Source: Fidelibacterota bacterium (GTDB taxonomy: Bacteria; Fidelibacterota; UBA8477; JABMPR01). From it: a stretch of DNA of 64,000 nucleotides. Below, piece by piece: positions 1-9,463 of this stretch. The stretch covers positions 1-64,000 of the forward strand of contig JAERTJ010000060.1 in the NCBI GenBank assembly GCA_016844945.1, given 5' to 3'. The translations under genes were made by a program, and so were the position numbers. Positions within the stretch are counted from its first letter, which is position 1. Each line of letters starts with the position of its first letter. The notes under the pieces are model-generated. The model saw only the letters and a program-made list of their open reading frames with translations, had not been told where the DNA came from and did no database searches.

Positions 1-1
1 A

Positions 2-1036
2 TCTACTCTCACACCCTGCATTCAAGCTGATTTAACAGTGAGTATGGGATTTGGAAAACAGGGATGTCTGTTTGAACCAGCTCAAAGTCATTGCGGGAAG
101 GTTGTTGTGGTGGAGATTGGTTTCCCGAAGGATAGTCTGAAGCACGTTGAAGGTCATGTTTTAGACAAACCAGAGGAACAAGATTTTTCACTAAACCGCT
201 ATACCAGAGCAATGGATGCGCATAAGTATTCATCAGGAAAGGTACTAATCATTGCTGGCTCGAAGGGTTTTTCAGGTGCAGCTATACTCGCAGCCAGAGC
301 GGCACTAAGATCTGGGGCTGGATTGGTGCGTTTGGCAATCCCCGAATCTCTGGGACCAATCGCCGAGACTGCATCTCTAGAAACGGTGGTGGATTACCTA
401 CCCGAAACTGAAACTCAGGGACTGGCTCTAGGCGCTCTAAATGCTCTGAATAAAGGTGTCGATTGGGCGGATACCATCGTTTTAGGACCAGGAATCGGCA
501 GACATCAAGAGACAGTGGAACTGGTTAGACAATTGGTCCAGGGAATCAACAAACCATTGGTGCTAGATGCGGATGGTCTCTTTGCACTCAATAATAATCT
601 CAAAATACTCGATCAACGGGACGCGCGAACCCTGATCACACCCCATGCAGGTGAGTTCAAGCGCTTGGTTGGTATGAAGGACGAACAGGCACCAACCTGG
701 AAGGATGCTGTCGATTTTGCTCAGAGATACAAAATAAGTGTTCTCCTTAAAGGAGCTCCATCAGTACTGGCTTCCCCAAGCGGACAGGTGACGGTGAATT
801 CATCTGGATACTCAGGTATGGCTACTGCTGGAAGTGGGGATGTATTGAGTGGTATTTGTGGTGCGCTTTGGGCGCAATGGTTGGATGATCCACAAGTTTT
901 GAATCTGGCAATGTTTATCCATGGAAAAGCGGCTGATCAAATGCGAAGGGAAAAAGGTGTATTGGGATTGATAGCCAGTGATATCGTATCTGGACTACCT
1001 GGTGCCCTGAAGGAATACGGTGGCGTACCGACTTAA
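2..1036 (+). CDS. nnr: Bifunctional NAD(P)HX epimerase/dehydratase, 5' end outside window
   Basis: Repairs hydrated NADH and NADPH: the N-terminal YjeF domain epimerises R- and S-NAD(P)HX and the C-terminal kinase-like domain dehydrates the S form using ATP or ADP. The frame is open from base 2, and the residues before the first in-window GTG (38) continue the family pattern (ADLTVSMGFGKQG, then GKVVVVEIGFP, the end of the epimerase domain). The gene therefore starts upstream and the GTG is not its start. The dehydratase domain shows GSKGFSGAA, LGPGIG, LVLDADGLFAL, LITPHAGEF and the nucleotide-binding AGSGDVLSG. Its stop lies inside the next gene (17-base overlap), so the two are probably co-translated. 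Family assignment is firm; only the extent of the 5' end is unknown. Confidence 0.9.
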   Translation, partial: STLTPCIQADLTVSMGFGKQGCLFEPAQSHCGKVVVVEIGFPKDSLKHVEGHVLDKPEEQDFSLNRYTRAMDAHKYSSGKVLIIAGSKGFSGAAILAARAALRSGAGLVRLAIPESLGPIAETASLETVVDYLPETETQGLALGALNALNKGVDWADTIVLGPGIGRHQETVELVRQLVQGINKPLVLDADGLFALNNNLKILDQRDARTLITPHAGEFKRLVGMKDEQAPTWKDAVDFAQRYKISVLLKGAPSVLASPSGQVTVNSSGYSGMATAGSGDVLSGICGALWAQWLDDPQVLNLAMFIHGKAADQMRREKGVLGLIASDIVSGLPGALKEYGGVPT

Positions 1037-1415
1037 ATATTTTGCTCCGGCAATACTCTATATCATTCTCATCCTTAGCCTCTCGAGTTTAAATCAACAA
1101 ATCGTGGTTAAACTCTCATGGGGCATCAAGGATTTTATCCTTCATTTTATCGAATATCATTTTTATGGTTTAACTCTGATTTGGGCCATGTTACGTGATA
1201 AACCTCTGCATGAGTTAAAAGCTTCCTATCGGTTGGCTGTTGGTCTGGGGGCGTTCTCTGCCATTGCTGACGAATTTTACCAATCCTTTATCCCTGGACG
1301 CTTTTCTACAATTGAAGATGTTGTTGCAGATGTGTTTGGTGTTATCCTATCCATTATTACTTTCTCGCTTATGATGAAAATTCCAATGCTGGAGCGCTTC
1401 AGACAAAATGCTTAA
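1020..1415 (+). CDS. VanZ-like family membrane protein
   Basis: Small integral membrane protein of 131 residues with about four hydrophobic segments (near residues 8-24, 38-58, 70-84 and 101-120). The VanZ-family signature is visible as ADEFYQSFIPGR followed by STIEDVVADVFG. Some VanZ proteins raise teicoplanin tolerance, but in most genomes the role is unknown, so no specific function is claimed. It starts with GTG at 1020 inside the end of nnr and its last eight bases overlap recN, so it is embedded in a translationally coupled run. The GTG is the only reasonable start that keeps the first membrane segment. Confidence 0.75.
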   Translation: MAYRLKYFAPAILYIILILSLSSLNQQIVVKLSWGIKDFILHFIEYHFYGLTLIWAMLRDKPLHELKASYRLAVGLGAFSAIADEFYQSFIPGRFSTIEDVVADVFGVILSIITFSLMMKIPMLERFRQNA

Positions 1416-3099
1416 GAGTCTGCATATAGAGAACTTCGCCATCGTTGACGAAGCCAATGTTAGTTTTGATTCTGGACTAAATGTCATAACAGGTGAAACT
1501 GGTGTCGGAAAATCGCTCATTGTTGATGCCCTCAGCATTGCCCTGGGAGAACGTGCATTTAAGGATTTTATTCGCGATGGCTACCCCAATGCCATTGTTG
1601 AAGCAGCATTTGAAGTGAAGCGAGATGAACTTTCCAAGCTTTCACATCTGGGTATAGAGACCAACACAATTACGGTAAAAAGAGAGATTCGCTTACAGGG
1701 GAATTCCAGGGTTTGGATTAATGGGCAAAGTCACACGGTTCAAGACCTGAAAGAATTGGGTGATCTGTTAGTAGATCTCCATGGTCAGCATGAACATCAA
1801 TATCTATTAAATGAAGAACATCATATCAATTTTCTGGATCGGTTCGCCGAAACTGATGAACTCAAGCAAAAAGTCGAAATTGAGTATCAAAACCTGGCTA
1901 CCTTAAAAAAGGAATTTCAGGATCGGGAAAAGACTGCCTCAAGCCAGCATGAACAGTATCAACTCTACGCATTTCAATTGCAGGAGTTAAATGAGGTGAA
2001 CCCTCAACCAGATGAACTTGATGAACTTGAAAAAGAGCGTCGTATCCTGGAAAATGCCCTGACAATCAGTGAGCAAGCTTCTGCACTTTATCAGCAAGTA
2101 GAAGATATGGATGGCTCCGCGCTGGATCGCCTCAATTACATCATTACGCAGTTAGAAGGTTTGAGCACATACACAGGAACGGCTGCAACCTTTTTACCGG
2201 AAGCCCTGGCAGCGCGAGTGACCCTCCAGGGAATTGCTGATTTTGCATCAGAATACGAAAAAGAAGTGCAGTCAGATCCCCATAGACTTAGTGAAGTAGA
2301 AACACGTATAAAAATGCTGGGCCGGCTCTGCCAGAAGTACAATCAAACTTATCCTGAACTTCTATTGTATTGGGAAGAGATTAGATCCAGGTTGGATAAA
2401 AAAGATGATCCAGATTGGAGTCGGGAAGAATTACTGCGATCCATCCAGCAGGCGACCCAATCCTACTCCTCAGCCTGTTCCAAGCTCAGCAATCAAAGGA
2501 CAAAAGAAGCCAACGTTCTATCCACAGCAGTTGTTGATAAGCTAAATCATCTGGGGATTCCAAGAGCTCGTTTTCAAATTGAGGTCAGTCAGGATGAACA
2601 GGAAAATGGCTATGTTGAACTGAAGGGTCGGAAAATCAGAGGGGATATGACGGGTATGGACAGGGTAACGTTCTGGATGCAGGCCAATCCTGGAGAGCCG
2701 TTACGACCTCTTGCGCGTATCGCATCAGGAGGTGAAATCAGTCGGATAATGCTGGCAATCAAATCAGCAATGTCAGGCAAGGACGGTATTGGCACCGTTA
2801 TCTTTGATGAAATTGATACCGGTATTTCAGGCAGAATAGCCAGAGTAGTTGGAACCGAATTAAAAGCCCTGGGGCATCACCACCAACTCATCAGTATTAC
2901 ACATTTGCCTCAGATAGCCAGTCTGGCTGATAGCCATTACAGAGTTGAAAAGCACATAATAAATCAACGGACGGTTACTAGAGTCAAACGCCTGGATGAA
3001 AGTGAACGCATTACAGAAATTGCTAAACTCATTGGAGACGGAGATCCTGGGGAAACGACCAGACTCGCGGCAAAAGAGTTGCTTAAACAAGAGGATTGA
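1408..3099 (+). CDS. recN: DNA repair protein RecN
   Basis: SMC-like ATPase acting early in double-strand-break repair, where it holds or tethers DNA ends for RecA. Full length (563 residues; the family is usually 550-570). The Walker A motif GETGVGKS is at residues 29-36, the RecN-specific HGQHEHQ follows in the N-terminal head, a coiled-coil region occupies the middle, and the C-terminal head has the ABC signature ASGGEISR (about 439) and Walker B FDEIDTGISG (about 466), then SITHLPQIA. It overlaps the preceding VanZ-like gene by eight bases. No LexA-type operator was recognised upstream, and the overlap suggests expression with nnr and vanZ. Confidence 0.97.
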   Translation: MLKSLHIENFAIVDEANVSFDSGLNVITGETGVGKSLIVDALSIALGERAFKDFIRDGYPNAIVEAAFEVKRDELSKLSHLGIETNTITVKREIRLQGNSRVWINGQSHTVQDLKELGDLLVDLHGQHEHQYLLNEEHHINFLDRFAETDELKQKVEIEYQNLATLKKEFQDREKTASSQHEQYQLYAFQLQELNEVNPQPDELDELEKERRILENALTISEQASALYQQVEDMDGSALDRLNYIITQLEGLSTYTGTAATFLPEALAARVTLQGIADFASEYEKEVQSDPHRLSEVETRIKMLGRLCQKYNQTYPELLLYWEEIRSRLDKKDDPDWSREELLRSIQQATQSYSSACSKLSNQRTKEANVLSTAVVDKLNHLGIPRARFQIEVSQDEQENGYVELKGRKIRGDMTGMDRVTFWMQANPGEPLRPLARIASGGEISRIMLAIKSAMSGKDGIGTVIFDEIDTGISGRIARVVGTELKALGHHHQLISITHLPQIASLADSHYRVEKHIINQRTVTRVKRLDESERITEIAKLIGDGDPGETTRLAAKELLKQED

Positions 3100-3105
3100 C
3101 AACGT

Positions 3106-3597
3106 ATGCGCATCATTAATTATAGCATAATCACAATCTTGATTGCCCTGACCATATCATGTGCAAAGAAGGTTCAGAATGTAGCGATAAGTGATCCTGG
3201 ATTTGGGATAACCACGACTATCATTGAAGCTCGCTCTGAGGGGGTTGACATCCCCGTATTCATGAAGACCCAGGATGTGATTAAGGGTTTTCAATTTACC
3301 CTCAAATGGAATCCATCAGTTGGACAGGTGCTCGCCCCTCAACTCACCGATGCAAATTCAGGTTTTACAGTATCCGCAGGTGAAGGTACAGATGGCGCAA
3401 TGAAGGTTTTGGTCTTTAGTATGTCTGGGGATATTCTTCAGGTTCCTGATACAGAAATTTTGACTATCCCAGTGAGGATTATCGATTCAGATGCCACAAC
3501 CTTCTCAATCACACTGGCTGATGCGATCTTTGCCGGACCTAAAGCTACTTCGTACAATATTCCGGTGACTCACGGTAGAATGACGATCGAGCAGTAA
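3106..3597 (+). CDS. Cohesin-domain-like lipoprotein
   Basis: A 163-residue secreted protein. The N-terminus is a hydrophobic signal ending in a lipobox-like LTISC, with Cys19 the predicted lipidated residue. The rest reads as a single beta-rich domain like the cohesin/carbohydrate-binding fold: [28 protein letters not shown], then ILTIPVRII. In cellulosomal bacteria cohesins bind dockerins; isolated cohesin-like domains in other bacteria are mostly uncharacterised, so no partner is proposed. It sits six bases after recN, and its TAA shares one base with the ATG of ltaE, so it is part of the same transcript. The domain call is by pattern and moderate in certainty; the lipoprotein call is stronger. 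Confidence 0.6.
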   Translation: MRIINYSIITILIALTISCAKKVQNVAISDPGFGITTTIIEARSEGVDIPVFMKTQDVIKGFQFTLKWNPSVGQVLAPQLTDANSGFTVSAGEGTDGAMKVLVFSMSGDILQVPDTEILTIPVRIIDSDATTFSITLADAIFAGPKATSYNIPVTHGRMTIEQ

Positions 3598-4622
3598 TGA
3601 AACTTATCGATTTAAGATCTGACACCTTGACAAAACCCACTGCTGGGATGCGTAAAGCAATGTATGCTGCTGAAGTGGGGGATGATGTGTACGGTGAGGA
3701 TCGCCTGGTGAATGAATTACAAATCAGAGTGGCAGAGATGCTGGGTAAGGAAGCTGGACTTTTTGTTCCATCAGGTACCATGAGTAACCAATTGGCCATC
3801 AAAAGTCAGACACAACCCGGTGACGAGGTCATTTGTGAATATACGTCTCACCTCTTCACCTATGAAGGTGGGGGTCCTGCAGTACTGAGTGGTGTCCAGG
3901 TTCACCCCTTGAAAGGTAATCATGGTATTCTGGATGCTGTTCAAATCTCAGAATCAATTCGACCCAAAGATCATCATTTCGCACAGACCTCCCTCATCGC
4001 GCTGGAAAATACTCATAATCGTGGCGGTGGTGTTGTCTATCCCCTACCTATTATTGAACAGATTTCAGATGTAGCAAAAGATCATCACTTCACTATGCAC
4101 CTGGATGGTGCACGATTGATGAACGCGGTTATAGCCTGTGGTGTTGACCCATCAGCCTATGCAGAGTTGTTCGATTCTGTCAGTGTTTGTTTTTCAAAGG
4201 GATTGGGTGCTCCGGTGGGTTCGGTTCTTGTTGGGAGTGCAGAACTCATTGAGAAGGCTCACCGTTTCAGGAAAATGTTTGGTGGCGGAATGCGTCAGGT
4301 TGGAATTCTGGCTGCCGCTGGACACTATGCTCTTGATTACCATATTGAAAGATTGGCTGAGGATCACCATCGAGCCAGACTGCTGGCTGAAACCTGCAAT
4401 GAACTGGGTGTACTTGAGGATGACCTGAGCTGGACACAAACCAATATTGTTGTTCTTTCATTCCCAAAAGGGAATACGGCACAGATGGAAGCAGCATTCA
4501 TGGATGAAGGTCTGCAAGTCTCAGTTGTGGATGATCAGTTGATTCGCCTGGTCACCCATCTTGATTTTGATGATGATCAACTCGACCAGAGTCGGGAAAT
4601 TCTAAAAAAAGTATTAGGTTAA
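3597..4622 (+). CDS. ltaE: Low-specificity L-threonine aldolase
   Basis: PLP enzyme (fold type I, beta-eliminating lyase family) that cleaves L-threonine and L-allo-threonine to glycine and acetaldehyde. The 341-residue length matches the family. The N-terminus [12 protein letters not shown] is characteristic, [11 protein letters not shown] carries the PLP-pyridine aspartate, and the Schiff-base lysine is Lys201 in [12 protein letters not shown]. The start codon overlaps the stop of the preceding lipoprotein gene by one base, and trkA begins three bases after its stop. The neighbours do not suggest a specialised pathway; a role in glycine supply or threonine degradation is likely. Confidence 0.93.
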   Translation: MKLIDLRSDTLTKPTAGMRKAMYAAEVGDDVYGEDRLVNELQIRVAEMLGKEAGLFVPSGTMSNQLAIKSQTQPGDEVICEYTSHLFTYEGGGPAVLSGVQVHPLKGNHGILDAVQISESIRPKDHHFAQTSLIALENTHNRGGGVVYPLPIIEQISDVAKDHHFTMHLDGARLMNAVIACGVDPSAYAELFDSVSVCFSKGLGAPVGSVLVGSAELIEKAHRFRKMFGGGMRQVGILAAAGHYALDYHIERLAEDHHRARLLAETCNELGVLEDDLSWTQTNIVVLSFPKGNTAQMEAAFMDEGLQVSVVDDQLIRLVTHLDFDDDQLDQSREILKKVLG

Positions 4623-4625
4623 GTC

Positions 4626-5978
4626 ATGAAAAAGAAAATTGTCATCGTAGGTGCCGGAAGTGTTGGGTTTTACCTCGCAAAGACATTGGCTGAGATGGGA
4701 AATGATATCAGCATTATTGATATAGATCCCGAAAAAGTTCTCAGGGCCAAGCAGGAGCTCGATGCGCTGGTCATTGAAGGACACGGTGCGCAATCTAACA
4801 CACTTGAAGAAGCTCAGGTTGAATCTGCTGATCTCTTTCTGGCAGTAACACGCATCGATGAGATCAATGTAATTGCCTCAATGAAGGCAAAAAAAATGAA
4901 CCCTGATGCAAAAATTCTGGCTCGGGTTCGTAGTGGTGATTATCAAAAGAAAGATGCCTTGCTCGACCTGGCAGAGTTGGGGATCGAGAAGGTCATTAAC
5001 CCTGAACAAATAGCAGCTCGCGAGATCCAGCATCTCGTTCAACATGCAACTGCACAGGAAATCATGACCTACAATCACGGGCGGGTATATATGGTTGCCC
5101 TGACACCCACCACCACCTGTGACCTCATGAATAAATCCTTACGAGAATTGGGGATGACTTATTCAGATTTACCTTTTAGAACCGTAGCTATTGATCGGGA
5201 TGGGACGACCATTATCCCCGGTGGTGATCACGTGTTCCAGCCGGGTGACAAGATTTTCGTTGTTTGCCTGAAGAGTAAACTAAAAGAGATGTATCGCCTT
5301 TGCGGGTTCAAGCAAAAGAAACTGATCAAGACCGTACTCATCATGGGAGCAGGAAAATTAGGACGACTGGTTGCAGATAACTTGAAAACACAGTTTAATG
5401 TTCGCCTGGTCGACCACCGTAAGGAAAAATTACTTAAAGCAGCCAAAGAACTTCCAGATGTTCTATTGCTCCATGCCGATGGGCTGGATATCGATTTCCT
5501 GGAAAGCGAGGGGATTAGCGAATTCGACGCCTTGATTACCCTGACTGATGATGAAACGACAAATCTCTTTGCCGGCTTAATCGCCAAGAAAAAAGGAGTG
5601 GATAAGGTCATCGTCCATATCAATTCCCCTGATTATATCTCCCTGGTAAAAGGACTGGGTATCAATTCAGTTGTTAGTAAAAATCTTTCAACTGTAGATG
5701 CATTTATGCGTTATGTGGTCCGCGGACAGGTTCATTCTGTCATGATGTTAGAAGGAATTGATACGGAGGTTATCGAACTATCACCCTCACCCGAGAGCAA
5801 GATCATTGGTGTTCCCCTTGATCAAATCGATTTTCCACCAGATGCAGTTGTAGGGGGTATTATATCAGCTCAAGGTGAAGAAATTGCAACAGGAAGAAGT
5901 GTTATTGAAGCAGGCGATCGCGCCATCGTTTTTGCCAGAGCTTCCCGAGTGAGTGATGTCGAAGCACTATTCAACTAA
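4626..5978 (+). CDS. trkA: Trk potassium uptake system, NAD-binding regulator TrkA
   Basis: Cytoplasmic regulatory subunit of the Trk K+ transporter; it binds NAD(H) and nucleotides and gates the TrkH channel. 450 residues with the usual duplicated layout: Rossmann RCK-N domain 1 beginning with GAGSVGF at residues 8-14, a RCK-C domain, a second RCK-N domain with GAGKLGRLVADNL near residue 240, and a final RCK-C domain. Its 3' end overlaps trkH by about 23-26 bases, which fits obligate coupling of the two subunits. Four bases separate it from ltaE. Confidence 0.96.
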   Translation: MKKKIVIVGAGSVGFYLAKTLAEMGNDISIIDIDPEKVLRAKQELDALVIEGHGAQSNTLEEAQVESADLFLAVTRIDEINVIASMKAKKMNPDAKILARVRSGDYQKKDALLDLAELGIEKVINPEQIAAREIQHLVQHATAQEIMTYNHGRVYMVALTPTTTCDLMNKSLRELGMTYSDLPFRTVAIDRDGTTIIPGGDHVFQPGDKIFVVCLKSKLKEMYRLCGFKQKKLIKTVLIMGAGKLGRLVADNLKTQFNVRLVDHRKEKLLKAAKELPDVLLLHADGLDIDFLESEGISEFDALITLTDDETTNLFAGLIAKKKGVDKVIVHINSPDYISLVKGLGINSVVSKNLSTVDAFMRYVVRGQVHSVMMLEGIDTEVIELSPSPESKIIGVPLDQIDFPPDAVVGGIISAQGEEIATGRSVIEAGDRAIVFARASRVSDVEALFN

Positions 5979-7449
5979 GCGTTTCAGCTTACTGCCCACA
6001 CTCAATGTGCTGGCAGCGCTTACCCTCTTTATTGGTGTATCCATGGGGCTTTCACTCCTGGTTTCGCTGGGATATGGTGATGGTGACAGCCTGGCACTTT
6101 TTGAAGCCATGGTCATTACCCTTGGAGTCGGGGGTCTGGGTTACATTTTTACCCGGCATTCACATATTCTAGCGCCACGCCAGGTCTTCCTCAGTGTGAG
6201 CTTGAGTTGGGTGTCCGCCTCACTGTTTGGCGCACTTCCCATGTATTTTGCCACAGACTTGTCCTATACCGATTGCTTCTTTGAGGCGATGTCCGGATTT
6301 ACCACCACTGGAGCATCCATCTTAACTGACATCGAAAGTCTACCCCACGGGATTCTCTTCTGGCGAAGTTTTACGCATTGGCTAGGTGGAATGGGAATCA
6401 TTGTGTTCACTGTAACCGTGATGCCTCTGGCTGGTCGGAGTGGATCGCTTCTTTTTTCTGCTGAAGCACCAGGGCCGGTAAGCGATAAAATCACCCCCAG
6501 AATATCAGAGACAGCAAAAATTTTATACATGGTCTACGCCTTAATCTCAGTTACAGAGTTTTTGTTTCTCTGGGTGGGACCCATGGACTGGTTTGATTCT
6601 GCCTGTCATACGTTTGGAACCATGGCTACAGGTGGTTTCTCAACTAAAAATGCCTCCGTTGCTTACTACCAGAGTGCTTATGTAGATTGGGTGATTATCT
6701 TTTTTATGTTGGTGGCTGGAACAAATTTTTCACTGCACTATTTTGGACTTCAAGGCAAGTTTATGCGCTACCTGAAAAGCAGGGAATGGCAATTCTGGAT
6801 GAGTATTGTAGCCATGGCATTCTTTGTCATCCTTGCCCAAATTTATGTTTCTGATTTTTATGCTGGAAGTAGTGCCACCATTGATGCCCTAAAAGCCGAA
6901 CCCATTCGCCAGGTCACTTTTCAAGTGGTCTCGATAATTACAACAACCGGGTTTGCCACGGCTGATTTTGAACAGTGGTCCTATTCAGCTCAATTGATGT
7001 TATTCGGACTTATGTTTGTAGGCGGGATGGCTGGATCTACAGGTGGTGGTATCAAAGCAATTCGTGTATTGCTCTTTACAAAGATGGCAATCACCGAGCT
7101 ACGTAGAATGATTCACCCACGTGCTTATCTACCCATCAAGCTTAGAAATCAATTTGTGGATGATGATGCCATTCGTAATACCACAACCTTTCTGCTATTC
7201 TTCATGGTTATCTTTGTGGGGTTTGCCTTTTTTCTTACGGGATTTGGCCATGATCTGGTCACCAGCGTCACCGCTTCAATTTCAATGTTATGCAATATTG
7301 GTCCGGGACTGGCAGATGTCGGACCAACAGATAATTACTCATTTTTTAGTGATTTTGAGAAATGGGCTATGGCATTTGTCATGATGCTCGGACGCCTGGA
7401 AGTTCTCACCGTGGTAGTATTATTTAATCGTCATTTTTGGAGGTCGTGA
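5953..7449 (+). CDS. trkH: Trk potassium uptake system, membrane subunit TrkH
   Basis: Potassium-conducting membrane subunit of the Trk system. About 498 residues with many hydrophobic helices in four M1-P-M2 repeats. The four selectivity-filter segments can be read: TTTGAS, ATGGFST, TTTGFATAD and NIGPGLADVG. GTG (5953) and ATG (5956) are adjacent possible starts, both inside trkA, and the ATG is equally plausible. The stop TGA shares its A with the ATG of the following crotonase. Together with trkA this forms a complete two-component K+ uptake system. Confidence 0.95.
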   Translation: MMSKHYSTKRFSLLPTLNVLAALTLFIGVSMGLSLLVSLGYGDGDSLALFEAMVITLGVGGLGYIFTRHSHILAPRQVFLSVSLSWVSASLFGALPMYFATDLSYTDCFFEAMSGFTTTGASILTDIESLPHGILFWRSFTHWLGGMGIIVFTVTVMPLAGRSGSLLFSAEAPGPVSDKITPRISETAKILYMVYALISVTEFLFLWVGPMDWFDSACHTFGTMATGGFSTKNASVAYYQSAYVDWVIIFFMLVAGTNFSLHYFGLQGKFMRYLKSREWQFWMSIVAMAFFVILAQIYVSDFYAGSSATIDALKAEPIRQVTFQVVSIITTTGFATADFEQWSYSAQLMLFGLMFVGGMAGSTGGGIKAIRVLLFTKMAITELRRMIHPRAYLPIKLRNQFVDDDAIRNTTTFLLFFMVIFVGFAFFLTGFGHDLVTSVTASISMLCNIGPGLADVGPTDNYSFFSDFEKWAMAFVMMLGRLEVLTVVVLFNRHFWRS

Positions 7450-8225
7450 TGGCAGTTACAAAGCTTGTGGTCAATGAGGGAATCGCTACCCTTACCATCG
7501 ATCGTCAGTCAAAATTAAATGCCCTGAATGAAGAGGTGCTCGATGAACTGGAAAGTCATTTTCTGGAGATCAAGAATTCTACTGAAGTCAGAGTCATTAT
7601 TGTAACCGGAGCAGGTGCTAAATCCTTCGTCGCCGGTGCGGACATCAATCAATTTCCTTCAATGACGCCAGAAGATGCCCTCACCTTTTCCGAGAGAGGG
7701 CAACATGTATTCTCACTGATTGAGGCATCTACAAAACCAGTCATAGCTGCGATTAATGGATTTGCCCTGGGTGGTGGATGTGAACTTGCCATGGCATGCC
7801 ATCTTAGGTATGCGTCTGAAAATGCCATGTTCGGTCAACCCGAGGTAAAATTGGGTGTGATCGCAGGATATGGTGGGACGCAGCGGTTACCCCGAATTGT
7901 CGGGGTCGGTCGGGCACTTGAACTATTGTTATCGGCTAAGATGGTTGATGCTAAAGAGGCTCAGAATATTGGACTCGTAAATGATGTCTTCCCCCAAGAT
8001 GCGCTGCTGGAAAAAGTTAATAAGATCGCTCGTTTGCTCATGGCACAAGGACCTCAAGCACAGGCTTTTACTCTAAAAGCAGTTTATGCTGGTGCAGATA
8101 AATCAATGGAAGATAGCTTGGCTATTGAGGCTCGTGCTTTTCAGGACGTTTTCGATACCACAGACCGTATTGAAGGTTCTACAGCTTTTCTGGAACGCCG
8201 CAAACCGGAATTTAAAAACCAGTAG
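7449..8225 (+). CDS. Enoyl-CoA hydratase (crotonase family)
   Basis: Hydrates trans-2-enoyl-CoA to 3-hydroxyacyl-CoA. With the start at ATG 7449 the protein has 258 residues, the standard crotonase size. That start is chosen because a strong Shine-Dalgarno TGGAGGT (about 7438-7444) lies just upstream and would otherwise be translated; the stop of trkH overlaps this ATG by one base. The oxyanion-hole segment is FVAGADI and FALGGGCELAMAC, and both catalytic glutamates are present (Glu112 in GGGCEL, Glu132 in GQPEVKLG). GYGGTQRLPR follows. Substrate chain length cannot be read from sequence; short-chain activity in fatty-acid or butyryl-CoA metabolism is the default guess. Confidence 0.9.
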   Translation: MAVTKLVVNEGIATLTIDRQSKLNALNEEVLDELESHFLEIKNSTEVRVIIVTGAGAKSFVAGADINQFPSMTPEDALTFSERGQHVFSLIEASTKPVIAAINGFALGGGCELAMACHLRYASENAMFGQPEVKLGVIAGYGGTQRLPRIVGVGRALELLLSAKMVDAKEAQNIGLVNDVFPQDALLEKVNKIARLLMAQGPQAQAFTLKAVYAGADKSMEDSLAIEARAFQDVFDTTDRIEGSTAFLERRKPEFKNQ

Positions 8226-8240
8226 CAGGATGATTAACTG

Positions 8241-9284
8241 ATGGAAATTAAGAAACGTCGTTTCGCACTATATGCCCAGAACCGACTTCATTCCCTTGGT
8301 AGCAAGACAGCGAATGGCTTAATCCTTTTTCGTACAGATGAAGTACAGGTAATTATTGATGCCAGTAAAGCAGGCCAGACAGCACAGGATGTATTGGGCT
8401 ATGGAGGAGATATCCCCATCGTTGCCCATATGTCTGAAGCCCTTCAATATCAACCAGATGTTCTGGCAATTGGTATTGCCCCCATAGGCGGAGCAGTTAA
8501 TCCAGACTGGATTCCTGAGTTAAGAATTGCCCTGGAAGCAGGGGTTAAAGTATGGTCAGGTCTCCACCAGTTTGTGGGTGATATCGAGGATTTAGAAAAA
8601 TTCCGATCCTTAATCTGGGATGTTCGCAAACCCCCAGCAGGTCTGAAAGTTTCACAGGGCAGTTGGAGAAACCGGAAATCAAAGGTAATCCTTACCATCG
8701 GTTCAGATGCCAATGTTGGCAAGATGACAACCGCCTTGATGCTTCAAAAGCACTTAAAGGATATTGGCCTGGATTCAATCTTTGTGGGTACGGGTCAGAC
8801 TGGAATGATGATCTCAGGAAAAGGTGTGGCAGTCGATGCCGTGGTCTCAGATTTTACCAATGGATCCATTGAAGCAGAAATTGATAAAGTTGATGGTCAA
8901 GCACCGCTCATTATTGTGGAAGGGCAGGGCGCAGTGACACATATGGGATATAGCGGTGTCACCATGGGTCTCATTCATGGGGCGATGCCAGATGCATATA
9001 TCCTGGCGCACCAACCGAGTCGACTTAAGGACGATTATGATCATCCCTTACCTGATTTGAAGCTGGTGATTGATATCCACAAAACCTTGATGAAGCCATT
9101 TAAATCAACAGAAGTACTGGGTATTAATCTGTATTCTAAAGATTTGACACCAGAGGAAAGTCAAAGGACTTGCCAGGAAATATATGCTGATGTTGGACTT
9201 CCTGTAGAGGATATGGTAAAAGCACCGAAAAGAATTGTTGCAGAAAATGTACTCCGAAACCTGTTCCCGGATACCATGCCCTAG
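8241..9284 (+). CDS. dgcN: DUF1611 family protein, DgcN-like
   Basis: Member of the DUF1611 P-loop family (347 residues). The Walker A-like loop GSDANVGK is at residues 154-161, preceded by a Rossmann-like N-terminal domain and followed by VEGQGAVTHMGYSGVTMGL and ILAHQPSR, typical of the family. A characterised member, DgcN, works with an enolase-superfamily partner (DgcA) in D-glutamate use: DgcN N-acetylates D-Glu and DgcA racemises the product. A DgcA/dipeptide-epimerase homologue is the next gene downstream, which supports this reading. A rho-independent terminator directly follows, so the two may be separately transcribed. Assignment to the family is firm; the reaction in this organism is inferred. 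Confidence 0.8.
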   Translation: MEIKKRRFALYAQNRLHSLGSKTANGLILFRTDEVQVIIDASKAGQTAQDVLGYGGDIPIVAHMSEALQYQPDVLAIGIAPIGGAVNPDWIPELRIALEAGVKVWSGLHQFVGDIEDLEKFRSLIWDVRKPPAGLKVSQGSWRNRKSKVILTIGSDANVGKMTTALMLQKHLKDIGLDSIFVGTGQTGMMISGKGVAVDAVVSDFTNGSIEAEIDKVDGQAPLIIVEGQGAVTHMGYSGVTMGLIHGAMPDAYILAHQPSRLKDDYDHPLPDLKLVIDIHKTLMKPFKSTEVLGINLYSKDLTPEESQRTCQEIYADVGLPVEDMVKAPKRIVAENVLRNLFPDTMP

Positions 9285-9288
9285 GGGG

Positions 9289-9325
9289 GATGCAGATTGG
9301 TTCAATTGGCATCGGTATTTTTTTT
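9289..9325 (+). terminator. Rho-independent terminator after dgcN
   Basis: GATGC (9289-9293) pairs with GCATC (9309-9313), and inside it ATTG (9296-9299) pairs with CAAT (9303-9306) around a three-base loop. Eight consecutive T (9318-9325) follow. It lies just after the stop of dgcN and ends the long ltaE-trkAH-crotonase-dgcN transcript. The 138 bases from here to the next start hold no gene; an upstream promoter for the epimerase gene is expected there but no convincing -35/-10 pair was found. Confidence 0.75.
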
Positions 9326-9463
9326 AAAACAACGAAATCTACGATTCAAGCGAATGAATATGGCAATTGATCGTAGAGGGCATAAAAACCTGCATTCAAC
9401 TGGAATCCTGGAGTGATTGGAATGATGTTTAAAGTTAAATGTATAAAGAATTGAAGGAGTGAG

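Noticed and set aside
4138-4428. Plus-strand frame inside ltaE
   Set aside because: Out-of-frame shadow of a well-supported gene; composition is not protein-like.
7437-7448. Extended start (TTG 7437) of the crotonase
   Set aside because: The extension consists of the Shine-Dalgarno for ATG 7449; the shorter protein matches the family length.
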